From positions 1,392,147 through 1,456,146 of the forward strand of contig VFFE01007016.1 of assembly GCA_008921705.1 (NCBI GenBank): a stretch of 64,000 nt of DNA, written 5' to 3'. The DNA is from Burhinus oedicnemus (lineage: Eukaryota; Chordata; Aves; Charadriiformes; Burhinidae). The position numbers were made by a program, and so were the translations under genes. Position 1 is the stretch's first letter; each line of letters opens with the position of its first letter. The notes under the pieces were generated by a model, which made no database searches, was not told where the DNA came from, and worked only from the letters and a program-made list of their open reading frames with translations. Shown one piece after another: positions 13,277-25,605 of this stretch.

Positions 13277-13467
13277 ACCTCTTGAGAGACTGAGCGTGAC
13301 CTGGAAGAGAAATGGAGTAAAAATAACCAGTGGCATCAGCAGTTTTGGGAGACGACTCACTATCACCAACCCAACCTCTGCTGATGTGGGGATGTACTTC
13401 TGTGAAGCGAAATTGAGAGACAGCACAGAGGAACCAGCAAGAGCGAAAGCCTTCCTTTCTATCATGG
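13277..13467 (+). CDS. SDK1: SDK1 exon, second half of Ig3
   Basis: Exon of 191 nt. Acceptor CTCGGCAG ends at 13276; donor GTAATT starts at 13468. It encodes composite residues 38-100. The Ig core tryptophan is in LSVTWKRNG (residue 46), and the second Ig cysteine lies in DVGMYFCEA (residue 79), which matches the D-x-G-x-Y-x-C signature of I-set Ig domains. The last base G joins AA of the next exon to give the Glu of EPPYF, the start of Ig4. The domain is of normal length, about 95 residues with the preceding exon. No frameshift or stop. Skipping this exon alone would shift the frame, because its flanking introns are phase 2 and phase 1. Confidence 0.95.
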
Positions 13468-16400
13468 GTAATTCTCAAGGCAATGTGTTTTTTCGTAAAA
13501 CAGGCTCTGGACTGAGGTATAATAGGAAATAAAATTGATATTTTAATATTTCATTGACCTTACATTTGAACCTTTCTTCAGAGAACAGAACAAAGGAGGT
13601 GAAGGAGGGTTATCTTCCAAATTAATTCAGCTGGTCTTTCCCATGAATATAAATTCATCAAATAGATATTTTTTTTAAAACACTGATGTGATTCTGAATC
13701 CCCTGTGAAACTATACATTTAATCAGAAGTTGGGGAAATACAGTAGTAAAATCCGTATTGGGCAGCTTCCATGTCTTGGCTTTTAGATGCATTAAATCCT
13801 GATTAACTCCCAGCTTGGTTACATCTAGTTTTAGTATGTCAAGTGCCTGTATTTCCAAAAGAAGCCTTTTAGGAGTACTTCTGTGCTTGTCTGTTGCGAG
13901 TGCCGGTCAGGGGGCCAAGGACGCTCCTGAGCACGCAGGCAGGCAGATATCATTACTGAGGTAACAAAAGGGAGAAGAAAATACCATTAAAACCAGTGCT
14001 ACGTGCTAGACCTTCCGCTCCCAGGGAAACTTTGGGCTATTTTTAAAGGGTCATCGATGCCCTTTCATCGCCTGTTGCCACCATCACCTCTGGGCTGGAG
14101 TTCTGCTCTGGCAAGGAGGTGGTCATTTGGGAACGGTAGTTACCGTGTGTGCCATATCCTGATGTAATAACACAAATTAGCACGCTGCACACAGTGTAGA
14201 GGTTTTTAGGACTTTTAGAATAAAACAGAGGTTTTGGAACCAAGGCATTTGGATGTTTTAAGCCAGAGCTGATTGTATAAAGTCTAGCTTTTATGTAAGA
14301 GTCCCAGTAATAACTGTGCAAGTGTCCTGGAGAGGTTATTGCTCTGGCAAAGATACAAGTGGCAGCGTTGATCAGAATTCACGCACATGCATTTCTGTAG
14401 TGCACTGCAGAGGGAATTCAGCGCACAATTCTCTACACTCTTTTAGCCTTCTGGAAATACAATTTTAAAGACTCTGCTGTATGGTCTGTATTCTACTAAA
14501 GCAATTTATAGTAGTTCATGGTAAATGAGAAAACAGCTCTTCTCTCTGCACAGCTCTGCTCCAGGTTCATTTGTAGCACTGTGTCTCCGTTATATTTATT
14601 ACCTACTGGATGAAGTTTGGTTCCAGTCTTTTTCTTTGTACTCTGTTTCTTAGAGTTATTACCTCGCGGCTTCCCTTCCCTTTAAGGAGCAGAGATGGAT
14701 TTAACTTATTTATGGTTTTGGTTTAAACTCTTCCTTATTCATAAGATTTTATTGTAACTAGTTTAACTTTGCTGCTATGCTGTCAGATCCAGCCTAATGC
14801 AATACTTAAAGCAGCCTCTCGGTTAATGTAGAAGATTCTTAAATACAATTACAATAAAACCGAGAAACAATCATTGGGGAATCATATTAAACTAGCAGTG
14901 CTGCCTTTCTTTAGTAGCTTATCTGCTCTCTTATTTTTAAATGTTTTATTTATTTCTTATCTAGTTTTAGGGGGCTGTCAGGGAATGAAGTTATGAAAAG
15001 GCCTGTAGATAAGAACAAGCAGATGAAAGAAAGCAGAAACAAATTGGTTACCAATTACTTTTATTTCCTTCTGATGGAACAAGACACTTCAGTTGCAGGT
15101 GTTTACTCAATGTGTCAGCAAAGCCTGATAGATTTCTTTATTTATGAGTTTCTTGAGCTGCAGGATAGATCTCTAATTCTAAACAGGAAGCCAAATCAAA
15201 GGATTAGTAGTTAATGCATAACTTATATTCAGCCTTAGAATTCTTGGATGGATCTGGCTGTTGTTTAATTAGTCAAGGGACAGGTTCTAGAGGAAAGTGC
15301 AGACAAGATTCAAACCTAAGGATTTTTGTGGTGTATCATAGTCTGTTGGAGTAGCACTTACAGAGAATCAAGTATGCTTGTCCATTTGCATGCATAAAAT
15401 ATGTGTGGTGTGTACATGTTGATAGTGACCTGATAATGAGCTGTACTTCTTGGGAGAGTAACACCATGTGGACTTAATAAGGCGTCTTAACTAACAGAAA
15501 AAGGAAATTGTGTTCATAGAAGAGGTTTGTTTTCAAAGCAATTGGGATAAATCAAATACAGACCCTCAATAGTATGGTAATGAGAGCTTTTGTGGATTAA
15601 TAGAAAAAATATTTTGCTATTAACAGGTAGAATAGGGGTAGTGATAAAAAGATGCATCAACAATATCACAAATACCTAGTTAACCAAAGGTTTCTTACAA
15701 ATATATCAGTCCTTGCCTTTCCTAGCTAAGGGAAGTCACAGAACTTGAGCGTGGGCTCAGGTGGTGACAAGAGCTTTATTAGAAGGCAGTGGAACTTAGT
15801 ACAAAGGCATGTGCTCAGTTCAAATTATTATCTGTGACCTACAGTATTATCTCTGATTTTTTTTTCTGAACAGTTCTGAGAGTACATCTCAGTTTGTAAA
15901 TTAAAATCACAATATTTGAAAAATCTGAACCTCTAATGTAATAAAGTAGTGTTGCGTAAGCAAGAAGAAAATCCTCTAGTCTTGTGCTGCACTGCAATTT
16001 TCTTCTGAATGTGGCAAAAAGCTTTCTGACATCTTCATATTGTTCCAGCAAAGATAAACTGAGGTGGTTCCAAACCTTGGTTTTATTAGCTGCAGTTGTT
16101 ATAAATTTTTAAAGGATAGCATGTTCCTCAGTTGGCAGAGTAAGAGTTTGGGAAAGATTTGTTGCAGATTAGATAAGAGCACATTAGTTTTATCACTAAC
16201 AGTTTGAAGATTAAGTAATTTAAGGAGTCTTCTCATGAACAAACCAATTTGAAAACTGAGCTAATCTTAAATTCTTTTGCTCTAGTTCTGCAAGTTCCGT
16301 TAGTGACAAATTGGGATAGTCATTTTTTAAGTGATTGTTCTATGGGAAATTATGAATTTTAGAAGTTTAAGAGAATGAGGAATTAATTCCTTGCGCTATG

Positions 16401-17093
16401 TGAAATCCATACTGCTCTTTAAATCAGATGCAGTCAAAGTAAAATCTGAACAAACTGGGGAGAAAAGCAATTAGAAAGAATGGCTTGGTCTGATGAGGTA
16501 TTGCGCAGAACCGAGTGTTGAAGCCCTGGTGGCCTGTCCAAAGGAATAGAACGGAATAAAGCAGAATCACAGTTGAGGGCTTCCCTTCTTTTTGGAGCGG
16601 TTTTGTACCTGGAAGAGCTACATTAATAGACATATTATTCTCATCTTGGTGTTCCCTAGGGAGAATTTTTACATCCCAGCTAGATGGATTTCTTTCTGAA
16701 AATAAGACGATAAGGAATTGTTGTAGGTCTGTGTCTCTCTTAAAGGCTACCCTGGTTCTCATCAGGTATGGATACAGCTTCATGGGATTCAGGAACACAC
16801 CAGAAGAATGATAACGTTAGCATGGAGGGCCCGCCCGGCTGGGCTCTGAGCGGAACTATAGGGCTATTCCTCCTTCCCTGTACTTCTCCAGGAGCAAGTG
16901 TGGAGATGCAGAAGGGCCTTCTTTGTGCATTGCCATTTTTCACGAATCTGCCAGAACAGAAGTGATTTTCCTCTGCTGCTTGGCATCTCCCTACCTTGTG
17001 CTCAGATCTCTGGAAAAAATAGCTCTCGTGGCTCCAGCTTAGACACTTTGAAACACTACAAACAGTGTCTTGAAAGCAGAGGAAATAATTTTT

Positions 17094-17171
17094 CCATGGT
17101 GATTATGCTCATGTGTTGTGCTTAAGAAAAGACCATGATGACTGTGTTCATGTACTGTGCATGAGAAAAGA
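17094..17171 (+). repeat. 39-bp imperfect tandem duplication
   Basis: Two adjacent 39-bp units, 17094-17132 and 17133-17171, both start CCATG and end GAGAAAAGA or AAGAAAAGA. By eye they differ at about eight positions, all substitutions, with no length change. It is an old local duplication with no assigned function. Confidence 0.8.
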
Positions 17172-18244
17172 ATAAGAGTTTTCAGGAAAACTAGAATATA
17201 AAAAGTCTTTGAACTTGCCTAAACTTCAGTTTGGGCTCAAAGCAGAGTAATGTTGACAATTTTTGATTTGGGAAGCCTCAGAGGTTCTTGAGATGAGCGT
17301 AGATATGTTGCCTTGGCCCAAAATGCACCCGGGACCTATACGACGGTGAAGTGATGGGAATTCTGGGAAGTCCAGTTCTGCCTCTGCCATTCAGGAGAAG
17401 TTCCCCCTTCTTTCTTCTGCAAACAGATGTGCTCCCTGTGCTGCTCTAAGGTTTTAGACCGCACAGACTGCAGCTCATGAAGAAACTAAGAGTACCTTTT
17501 CATCTCTTTCTGTTTTAACCTGATATTCATGCAAAGAAAAATCCTGCTTCAAGGAAGATGTTACACCTCCATGTACAGTGGGGCTTCTCTCGGCATGTTC
17601 GGTCTGATCTACTGTCTGGAGTTACGGACTTTGTACCAACAAGGGGCTCTCAAGTTTCCGGTTCCCCTTTCTTTTCAGGATATTCACCAAACAAACTAGT
17701 TTATGGTAATGCTAGAGAAAGGCTTCCATGTTTAAGCCTCAATTTTCCTGTTAAATATGCAGGCCTGAATTTCTGAGTGATGCAGGAATTTCAGCTTTGG
17801 AGGAGCCCCTGGGGCTTTCTCTGTTCTTTCTGACTTTCATGTATGTTGTCTGGGATTAGGTCACACATCTCCAATGCAGCTTGAAGGGTATGTAATGGAT
17901 GCTGACTGCTATCTTTTGAATGTTAAAATCAGTGACCATGTAACTCTGCATGGGGGAAGTTAGAACAGTATCAAATTTTGCGGGCTCCCAAGGGCTTTGC
18001 GGAGAAGGCTATCTTTTCAATGATGTCTGTAGTGCAAAAAACCCCTGAAACCTTCAACAACTATTAAAAGCACGCATTTATATTCAAATATTCTTTCGCC
18101 TTTGCTTGTTCTTGACCTTTTAGTTAAGATCAGTCAAACACCAATACAATATCCGAACAATACAGTATCCGTTTCTTTCAGTCTAATATGAGATGTGACC
18201 TCTCATTGCACAGCACGCTGCACTGCCAGCAGGGTGAACTTGGC

Positions 18245-18292
18245 GTAATGGGTCCTTTCCTATTCTAACCATTGTGATTCTATAATTTCAGA
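18245..18292 (+). repeat. Possible CR1 LINE 3'-end scrap
   Basis: The stretch GGTCCTTTCCTATTCTAACC followed by ATTGTGATTCTATAA resembles the 3' end of avian CR1 elements, which close with a GGTCCCTTCCAAC-type motif and an ATTCTATGA octamer. The match is short and degraded, so this is tentative. Confidence 0.4.
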
Positions 18293-18837
18293 AAAATTTA
18301 AATGTTTGACCTGATACCAACAGACTACTGTCATTGCTAGAAATCGCTGTGTCTGGGGAGCTGGTGTCTGGCATGTTACATAGTTTGGAAGACATTGTAA
18401 CTTCGCCACACATTAAATTTCAACGCATGATTATTGCCTACAACAATAAATGTTCAAATTTGTACTGTGTGATTCAAACCAAGCTTTATAAATATGCAAT
18501 AGAGTCATATATACAGCCAGCCAGAATGCCCCCTCAGAATGCCATCTGACCCCTATAAATACTGCTGCGTTTTTATGGCCTCTCCCTGGTAGTTATGCAC
18601 CAGGTGCTGTATAGCACCCAAATTCAGGTACCCTGAATTTTTCACTTGCAATTTGGGCTGGGGCTACAGGCCCTCAGGCACACAGCTGGTGTGCGGACGA
18701 TACATCTGGCTCATCTGAAAAGCGAGGAGCCTAGATTTCAGTTGTCTCGCACCTGTATCTTCCCCAGCCCGAGTTCTGTTGAAGCCGTAGACCCTCACTG
18801 CAAAGGACCTTTTGAGCATCCGTGTTGCTCTGTAAGA

Positions 18838-18851
18838 CCACGTGCACGTGG
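18838..18851. promoter_or_regulatory. 14-bp palindrome with two abutting E-boxes
   Basis: CCACGTGCACGTGG is its own reverse complement and contains CACGTG at 18839-18844 and 18845-18850. CACGTG is the site of bHLH factors such as MYC/MAX, USF and CLOCK. Placement in the intron between Ig3 and Ig4 exons makes an enhancer conceivable; there is no further support. Confidence 0.3.
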
Positions 18852-21800
18852 AAAAGCGGCACCGCTTGCATGGAAGTCACTGTTTTATTTCCCTCAAAGC
18901 CTGAAGAGTGTACCTACACCAATACTGCTGTGATTCTCTCATACCTTAAATCACTAAGACTAATTTTCCGTGTATATTAGACTTGGGATGCCACAGCAGT
19001 GTTGTCCACATGGTATTCGGGATCTTCCAGAATCCCCGTATGAATTAGCCTTGTCTTCCTACCCAGGCTTGTCTCTATCTCCAGGCAGCAGAAGCAGATA
19101 GCTAACAATCAGTAAATTGTAGAGTTGCTTCTGGAATGTTTTCTATATCTGTGCTTATCAGGCAAGAATAAGATCTGACCCCTCTATGGGCAGTTGTTGC
19201 CTCAGCCTCTCGACCCCACTCTGTCTATTGTGGCGTTTGGCAGGGCTTCCAGCTGCCGGAATGGCTGGGAGAATTGAGTTCAGCCGGCTTTAGTGTAAAG
19301 GAAAAGGTGAGTCTGGGCTTGATGAAGACTGGAAATCATATCTGTTGGCACACCTACACCCTGAACGTCCTCTGGGAGTTGTCTGTGGCCTTTAGATTGC
19401 ATCTTTCTGCTGCTCCTGCTCTTTTTCTGTCTTGTCTGCTTCCGTTTCTCCCTGCTGCTTTCACAAAAAGCTGATGTGGATCTTCCTTTTATACCATCAC
19501 ATCCCGTTTGCTAAGTGACAGCTGTCACTGACTTCAAGTTCCTTGTCAGGTAATTCATTGCTTGATACCTGCTCACCTAAGCATCTCTTAATGTAATAAG
19601 TTTCTTTGAGGGTGGCATAACAGCCTGTATGGGATTTGCAGGAAGGAGCACAGATTGTAGGATGGGATTTTGGGAGAGGCACTGGGAAAGCAGGCTGTGT
19701 AAATATGCCAAGTGTAAGTGCAGAAGCTGTGTGCAACAGCAGCACAAAAGCAGTGGTCACGGAACCACTGGCATCTTAGAGGTCACATTAAGTGCTTTGC
19801 GGCTGCACCGCAGGCCCGTGTTGAAGATAAATCTGCAAATTTATCACTGGTGTGTGAATACGTTGCTGACCTAGGAGAAGGTCTGAGAGCTGGTAGCTGA
19901 AGGTTGCCAGGTTTAGAAACTGGCCTGCTAAGGTCAGAGTGCCTTATAAAAGGGAGAGTGGAAGATGGGCAGTCAGGGACTCCCTGAAAGGAGGAAAATA
20001 CACTTGAACCTCACTGACTGAAGAGGCATCCATGGAAGAAGCACAAAGTCAGAAGTGAGTGTCTGGGTGTGGGGTATGGATCTGGATGCTGTCTTCATCC
20101 TGCGCTGCTTTGGCCGCTTCCCACTTTGCCTTGCCTCACGATCAAATTAAATGGCCACAGAACGAAAAATTCAAATTTTATTGTGAGAGATGAATGGATG
20201 GACACTTACCTGTGTCCGCAGACAGATACATAGATAAGTAAGGACGCTAGGCTAAAAGTTTGGAAATTAAAAGCCTAACAGTCTGAAAAGTGGAGCGCAA
20301 GGAAAACATCAGGCAAGGCTTGGAGGATGGCGTGAGAAGAAAGAGTCTCTCAGAGGAAAAACGTGGACTTAGATGGATTGCAGAGGACTCAGCAACTTAG
20401 TTGATCAACCACGTCAAACACTATGCCATCAGTGAATTTCAATTAAATGTTCAGCTTTTCAATTTGTTGTTTAGATTAACACATGAGATCATATGCAATA
20501 AATCACAGCTTATTATGCATGTTTATTAATAGCTTTATATCTAGGCAGTGAGGATCAATAATGTTAACACATGTATATTATTAGAATATAATAAATCAGG
20601 TAGCTTGTTTTATTGGTTTTGCCGGTAAATAAGTATTCCAGGCTATTTTGCAGCCTCACCTCCTCCTCTGCACAGGATTTTGAAGACTAATATTGATTGA
20701 CTTTATTTGGAATGAATACAGAATTGTAATATCCATTGGTGCTCAAATGAGACCCCGGTTCTGTACACCCAAGCAAGTATTTTATTATAGTCAGTGGGAA
20801 GGAGCATTGGGAAAGGGGGTTTTGCATTCTAATCTGGTGCTTAGTGGTGGCTACCTGCAGGCATGTCATGTCGTCCCTGTGAAATGACAGCAACGCTTGC
20901 TATACTATAGGTGGTAGCAGGAGAAATAAGGTTTTGCAGGATAAAATGATGTGATTTTGGTTTTATTTATGAAAATATTAATGTCCCATCAATAATATAA
21001 ACCACACGTCTGGTTTTCAGACATGTTTGCTGAAGAGGTTTGAGAGGAGGTCAGCTCAGATGACCTTGGATCTTGTAGCTTACTACTTTTTTTTCAAACA
21101 CGCTCAACTTCCTTAAAATGAAAATACAAGTAACTTGTTCTCACAAGCTACTTATTTCTTCTGTGTTTTCTAAAACTTACTGGTGAGTTTGTCTATGCTA
21201 TAACAGAACTCTAGTTATAATCAAATAAAATGCTTCCAAAAACAGTACTCAGATGATAATTGCATTGAACAGACTATGACAGTTTTTAGTTACCATGATA
21301 ATTACTGCGACCTTAATGCCTGTGGGACTTTGACATGATGCTCTTCAATTTTATGCTGCATAGAAGAAAGAGTTACATGACAGCATACTCTACAATTTCT
21401 GGAATCTTGTCTTTGTTTAATTAAACGTCTAATATCTTTTCTTTAGTCCTAATGATAAAGTGTGGATTTTTATGATTATTACTGTAACTTCAATTAAAGC
21501 ATTAAATCTGTTTGCTTTCAAGAAATAAAACAGTTGAGAAGAATTTTTTTTTAATTATGCTGCACTTATCCTCTGATGTGGGCTCTCTGACATCCTATGG
21601 CACTTTATTTGACATGCTTCATGCCTTCACGAGGTGGAATTTAGTTTAGCTACTGAAGCAAGCTATCCTATAAAATGCTGTTGTAAATATAAACCTTTAT
21701 AAACCTCTTGGGAGGGCCCTTCTGAACGAAGAATTTAAATGTTCCATGATTCAGACCTATAAAATGAAAAGTAGCCCCGGCTCTGAGTATTAATTTGCAG

Positions 21801-22071
21801 TGCAACCCCCTAAATCCTACCTTATATTGACATGACTGTTTGGAATTCATGCTCAGCATAGCAAAAAATTTTTGGCTTTTTTTTGATGCTTTTGCTACCA
21901 GCAAAAGCACCTCCAAATAGAGGCAAACTTAGACAAACTGCTCCGTAACACACTGTATTAAACACAATGCGCGTGGAGACTTTAGATGATTAATATCTTC
22001 CGTCAACACCTATTTTTCATTTTGCTGTGGCTTTGTTTGTTTACTTTTCTTTCTTTTTCCCTGTTCCAAAG

Positions 22072-22155
22072 AACCACCATATTTTACGGCTGAGCCCGAG
22101 AGCGTGATTTTGGCTGAAGTGGAGAAAGACGTGGACATCCTGTGCCAAGCGATGG
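22072..22155 (+). CDS. SDK1: SDK1 exon, first part of Ig4
   Basis: Exon of 84 nt. The acceptor AAG ends at 22071; the donor GTGAGT starts at 22156. It encodes composite residues 102-128, PPYFTAEPES through DILCQAM, with the first Ig4 cysteine at residue 125. Both flanking introns are phase 1 and the length is a multiple of three, so skipping it would keep the frame but remove half of Ig4. The EPPYFTAEPES start is very close to the SDK1 version of this domain as I remember it. Ig4 closes the N-terminal Ig1-4 horseshoe. Confidence 0.95.
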
Positions 22156-23269
22156 GTGAGTGCGCAGACATGTTCCAACTCGGATGAATGATATCTCTAT
22201 ATCCTGTACTGGAGAAAGCATCTTATATCAACTTGGAATGTTTTGAGGCCTCTACATTATTGCTAATTATCAGAGATGCCATGTACGAGGGCGAGGGATG
22301 GCCGTTGCCCTTGGAAATTAGGCAGTCCTTTGTAGTTTGGTTTAGACGGCACATTCGTGTTTGTCTGTTGGGCAGGGCAACTGCTGCTCCTTTCCCTCTG
22401 GTAGCCTGCCTTTGCTTCATCGTTGTCGCTATATAAGACATTAACGTCTTAAGCCAGAAAATTATCTGGGGTGAAAGTATGGTTATGGAACCCATCATTT
22501 GCAATGCAAACAGTCAATATTTTCAACCATTCAGATGTCCTTTTTCTAAAAATTATAGAACTTTTGTACTGAATAGAAATGTCGGTAACTCTGACACTTA
22601 AGTGTAGTTAAGCATTCTGCAGGAGGGCTATTATTGGCAGATGTTTTAATAACATAAAAGGCTTCAAATGTCTAGAATTCCACCTAAAACGAAATGGTTT
22701 TAAAGATTTCGTTTCAGAGAAATAGAAGCACCACCTATTTTAGCACTCTAGTAAGACAGGAGGCATCGTAGTCTTGCAACTAGAGCAGATTTGTCTGTGT
22801 CACTGAATCGCTTTGGCAAACGGCTGAACTTTTTGTTGTCTCACTTTCCCCGATGCCGAGTTTAACAAGCGATACACAGAAAAATGCCATGAGATCCTTA
22901 GGCAAAAAGTACACAACCTTGATTAAAAAAACCACCCAAACCTAACAAACAGCCTGTATGGATGGGTTCTTTCTCCAGATCAGAGCCAATAAAAATATTA
23001 TTTATTGTGTGATTATATTATTTCCTCTGTGATTTAAGCATTTTTTTATGTTCTATGTAGGAAGGAGTCAACACTGTTTTTCTAAAGGGAATGTTTGCCA
23101 ATATGTTAGTGTGATAAGCAAGCATGTGTGTAAGGGTGCTCTGGCTGATTTGGAATTTCAGAAGCCCTTGATGAGGTCTCTTACGAAAAGGCTATTATAG
23201 AAATGAAGCTATCAGGTTATAAGAGACAAGGTCTTGCTGTTAATTAATAGCTTTTTAAACAAAACACAG

Positions 23270-24165
23270 CAGGACCTGCTGTCAGTGGAGTTCTCCGGGA
23301 ACCTGCGCTGTTCAACATACTCATAAATGCCCTGGAAAAGAGGGTGAATAGTAAGACGATAATATTTGCCAATTATATAAAATTATTCAAGACAGTCAAC
23401 ATTAAAATGGAATGCAAAAGAGTCGCAGAAGGTTCTGATGATACGAACTGACTGGACAATAAACTGGTAGATGAAATTATTGAGAGAGATTAAATTTGCT
23501 ATTACTATTCAGGAAAGGTTTGTCTTCTGAAAACATCAGTTCAGTGCCATGCTGTGGTTCAAAATGTTAGGTACTGGGGAGAAAGGAATAGGAAAAAATA
23601 AGAGAATGCCACTGTAGGAATCCATGGGGCACCCCCATCTCAAATACTTCATACAATTCTAATCGCTCTACTGGAGAGAGGGATGTAGAAAAACTAGAAA
23701 AGATACAGAAAAGTAGGAGCGGTATAATTAGAGGTCTGTCATGGTTTTTGAATAATGAAAAATTAAATTGACTGGAACGCTTTGTGAAAGAGATGACTGC
23801 AGGGCAGGTGCCACGTGGGAAGGTGAGTAGGAGAAGATGATTCTGTATTGCTTAGGGCAAGAAGTAGAGGAGGCACCTGGCTAAATTTTCAGGTAGGAGA
23901 TGTACGATAAAGGAAAGATAGTACTTCTTCAGAAAACATAAACCGTGGAGCTCACTGGTGCAGGCAGTAGTTAAGATTAGAAATAAAAATTATTTGGAAA
24001 AACAAACAAAATTTATGGAAGAATAATCCAGTAAGGACTATTAAACACAACTGTGTGTATGCAGCCTCTGGCTCAGGAAATCGCTGAGGCACAGACTAGT
24101 GGAGCTGAGAAGGTGGGAATAGCATTCTGTCCGTGGGCTGCTCTTGCATTTTGTGCCTGAGCATC
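23270..24165 (+). repeat. Ancient CR1-clade LINE, reverse transcriptase to 3' end, broken
   Basis: Around 23290-23400 a degraded reverse-transcriptase segment can be read. A PALFNILIN block is followed by a phenylalanine-alanine-asparagine-tyrosine remnant of the catalytic box and then IKLFKTVN. Near 23640-23710 a second block corresponds to the conserved HLEYC-type motif (here HLKYFIQF in outline) followed by a lysine/arginine-rich stretch. Near 23945 the text AACATAAACCGTGGAGCTCACTGG resembles the CR1 end-segment of amniotes, and CTCTGGCTCAGGAAATCGCTGAG near 24065 the part just before the CR1 tail. Stops and frameshifts occur throughout, so the copy is dead and old. Family assignment is from motif memory; a repeat library would decide CR1 subfamily. 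Confidence 0.72.
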
Positions 24166-24460
24166 CAAGACAAGACAAATTTCAAAGGAAGGAAATGTGA
24201 CTGGATAGACATTTATTCTGGCCACGTGCCACCAACTTTATGTTTCAGCATGCGTTATGACAAAATAGCGGTATTTTTTTAAATTGGAGAAGATTTTTCA
24301 AGAAGCAGAATTAAAACTCATTAGAGAAATTGAATTTAAAAAAAGCATTCCGAGATGTTTTTGAAAAATGTTTCAATATTACACAAGTCTGATGAATCTC
24401 TGGACTATCTCACTGTCACTGAAAAAGCCTATCTGCTGTCTCAAATGTTTTTTATGTATT

Positions 24461-24497
24461 ACAAAAAAAAAACCAAACCCAAAACAAAACCAAAACC
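24461..24497 (+). repeat. A/C-rich low-complexity tract
   Basis: A run of ten A is followed by alternating CCAAA, CAAAA and CCAAAA blocks. Such CAAAA/CCAAA tracts are common in avian introns. No function inferred. Confidence 0.7.
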
Positions 24498-25474
24498 TGG
24501 AGGAATCGGGAAGAGAAGAGGTTGACTTCTAACTCTTCCTTCTACTGTAACTCTTCCTTTGAGCAGTTTAGCTCCCAAGGGGATTAATAGAGCACTTGTA
24601 ACCGTTCTCAGTAGATGAGGTCTTATTGGAGCTATGGGAACCCTTACTAGACAAAATTATTTATTTCTGCTGGACTCTTCCAGCGCACATCTGATTTGCT
24701 GACGAATGTGGTACAGGAGCACAGAAACTTGTTTTCATGTGGATTATTTTTGAGTATCTATAACGCAGGCTTATAAGGGGCAGGTACTAGTATTAAACAC
24801 AGAAGAGTTTTGATCCGTTATTACACGCATCTGGCAATTGCCAGCATTTCAAAAGCGGGTGAATGAAGGTTGCTGTCTCCCTGCTCTGAGCTAGGAGCCC
24901 GAGTAAAGCGCTAGGGGAACTGCAACGCTGCCCTGTACCTTTGCTACAAATAGGAAGACAGATTGTATTTCCCCCGGCCTCATCAAGTTCTGTGCACAAA
25001 GCCCTTTTGCCAAGTCGTGGTGCACTTTGAATGTGTGAGAGACAGATTAATTTCACAGTATAAGCAGAGATTAACTGTAAATAAAATCGCAACTTGCACA
25101 GACTAGCTTTATACTTCCCTGTAATGGAGTTTCAGCGCATCGGGCTGCGCTGTAACCGTGCTCTGCTGTATATCTTTCAGCAGTTGCTGATGCTGCCTGC
25201 ATTTTCAATGGGTTTCCTTTAAATGCTTTTTCTTATTTGCTTATAGAAAGTTTAGAGCTGCAGGCAGTGGTGGTGGTGTCTAGGGAGTGCAGTTAATTGG
25301 ACTTTAGTTCTACCTGTTTAGACGAGTAGATGGAAAGATGCTTTTGGGATTCCCCAGTAGCCCACTGGGATCCTGAGAAGGCTGTAAAAAATAAATAACA
25401 AAAATGACACAGTGAATATTTTGAGTCTTTTATCCAGGTTCTTAAGTAAGTTAAATTTGGCAAAGAGACGAGTG

Positions 25475-25605
25475 TCTGTTTCACGGATGGGGAAACTGAG
25501 CCCCAGATTGCATAAATTGTTTGCCCAAGGTTGCGGAGAAGGTGGCAAAGTCAGAACCAGAGTCCCAGTTTCCTGCCGTCCCTTCTCCTGCATAACACTA
25601 GATTA
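25475..25605 (+). repeat. MIR-like (core-SINE) fragment
   Basis: GATGGGGAAACTGAGCCCC, then TTGCCCAAGGTTGCGGAGAA, then GGTGGCAAAGTCAGAACCAG and AGTCCCAGTTTCCTGCC follow, in order and spacing, the core of the ancient amniote MIR SINE (GAAACTGAG, TTGCCCAAGGTC, GTGGCAGAGC, then the ACCCAGG-type block). It is diverged, as expected for an element that was active before the amniote radiation. Confidence 0.75.

Larger units (their letters stand above)
13468..22071 (+). other. SDK1: SDK1 intron, about 8.6 kb, phase 1
   Basis: Between Ig3 and Ig4. It contains a 39-bp imperfect tandem duplication (17094-17171), a possible CR1 3'-end scrap (about 18245-18292) and a perfect 14-bp palindrome with two overlapping CACGTG boxes (18838-18851). 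Around 20400-20620 the sequence is A/T-rich and free of obvious repeats. No gene is supported in the rest. Confidence 0.85.
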
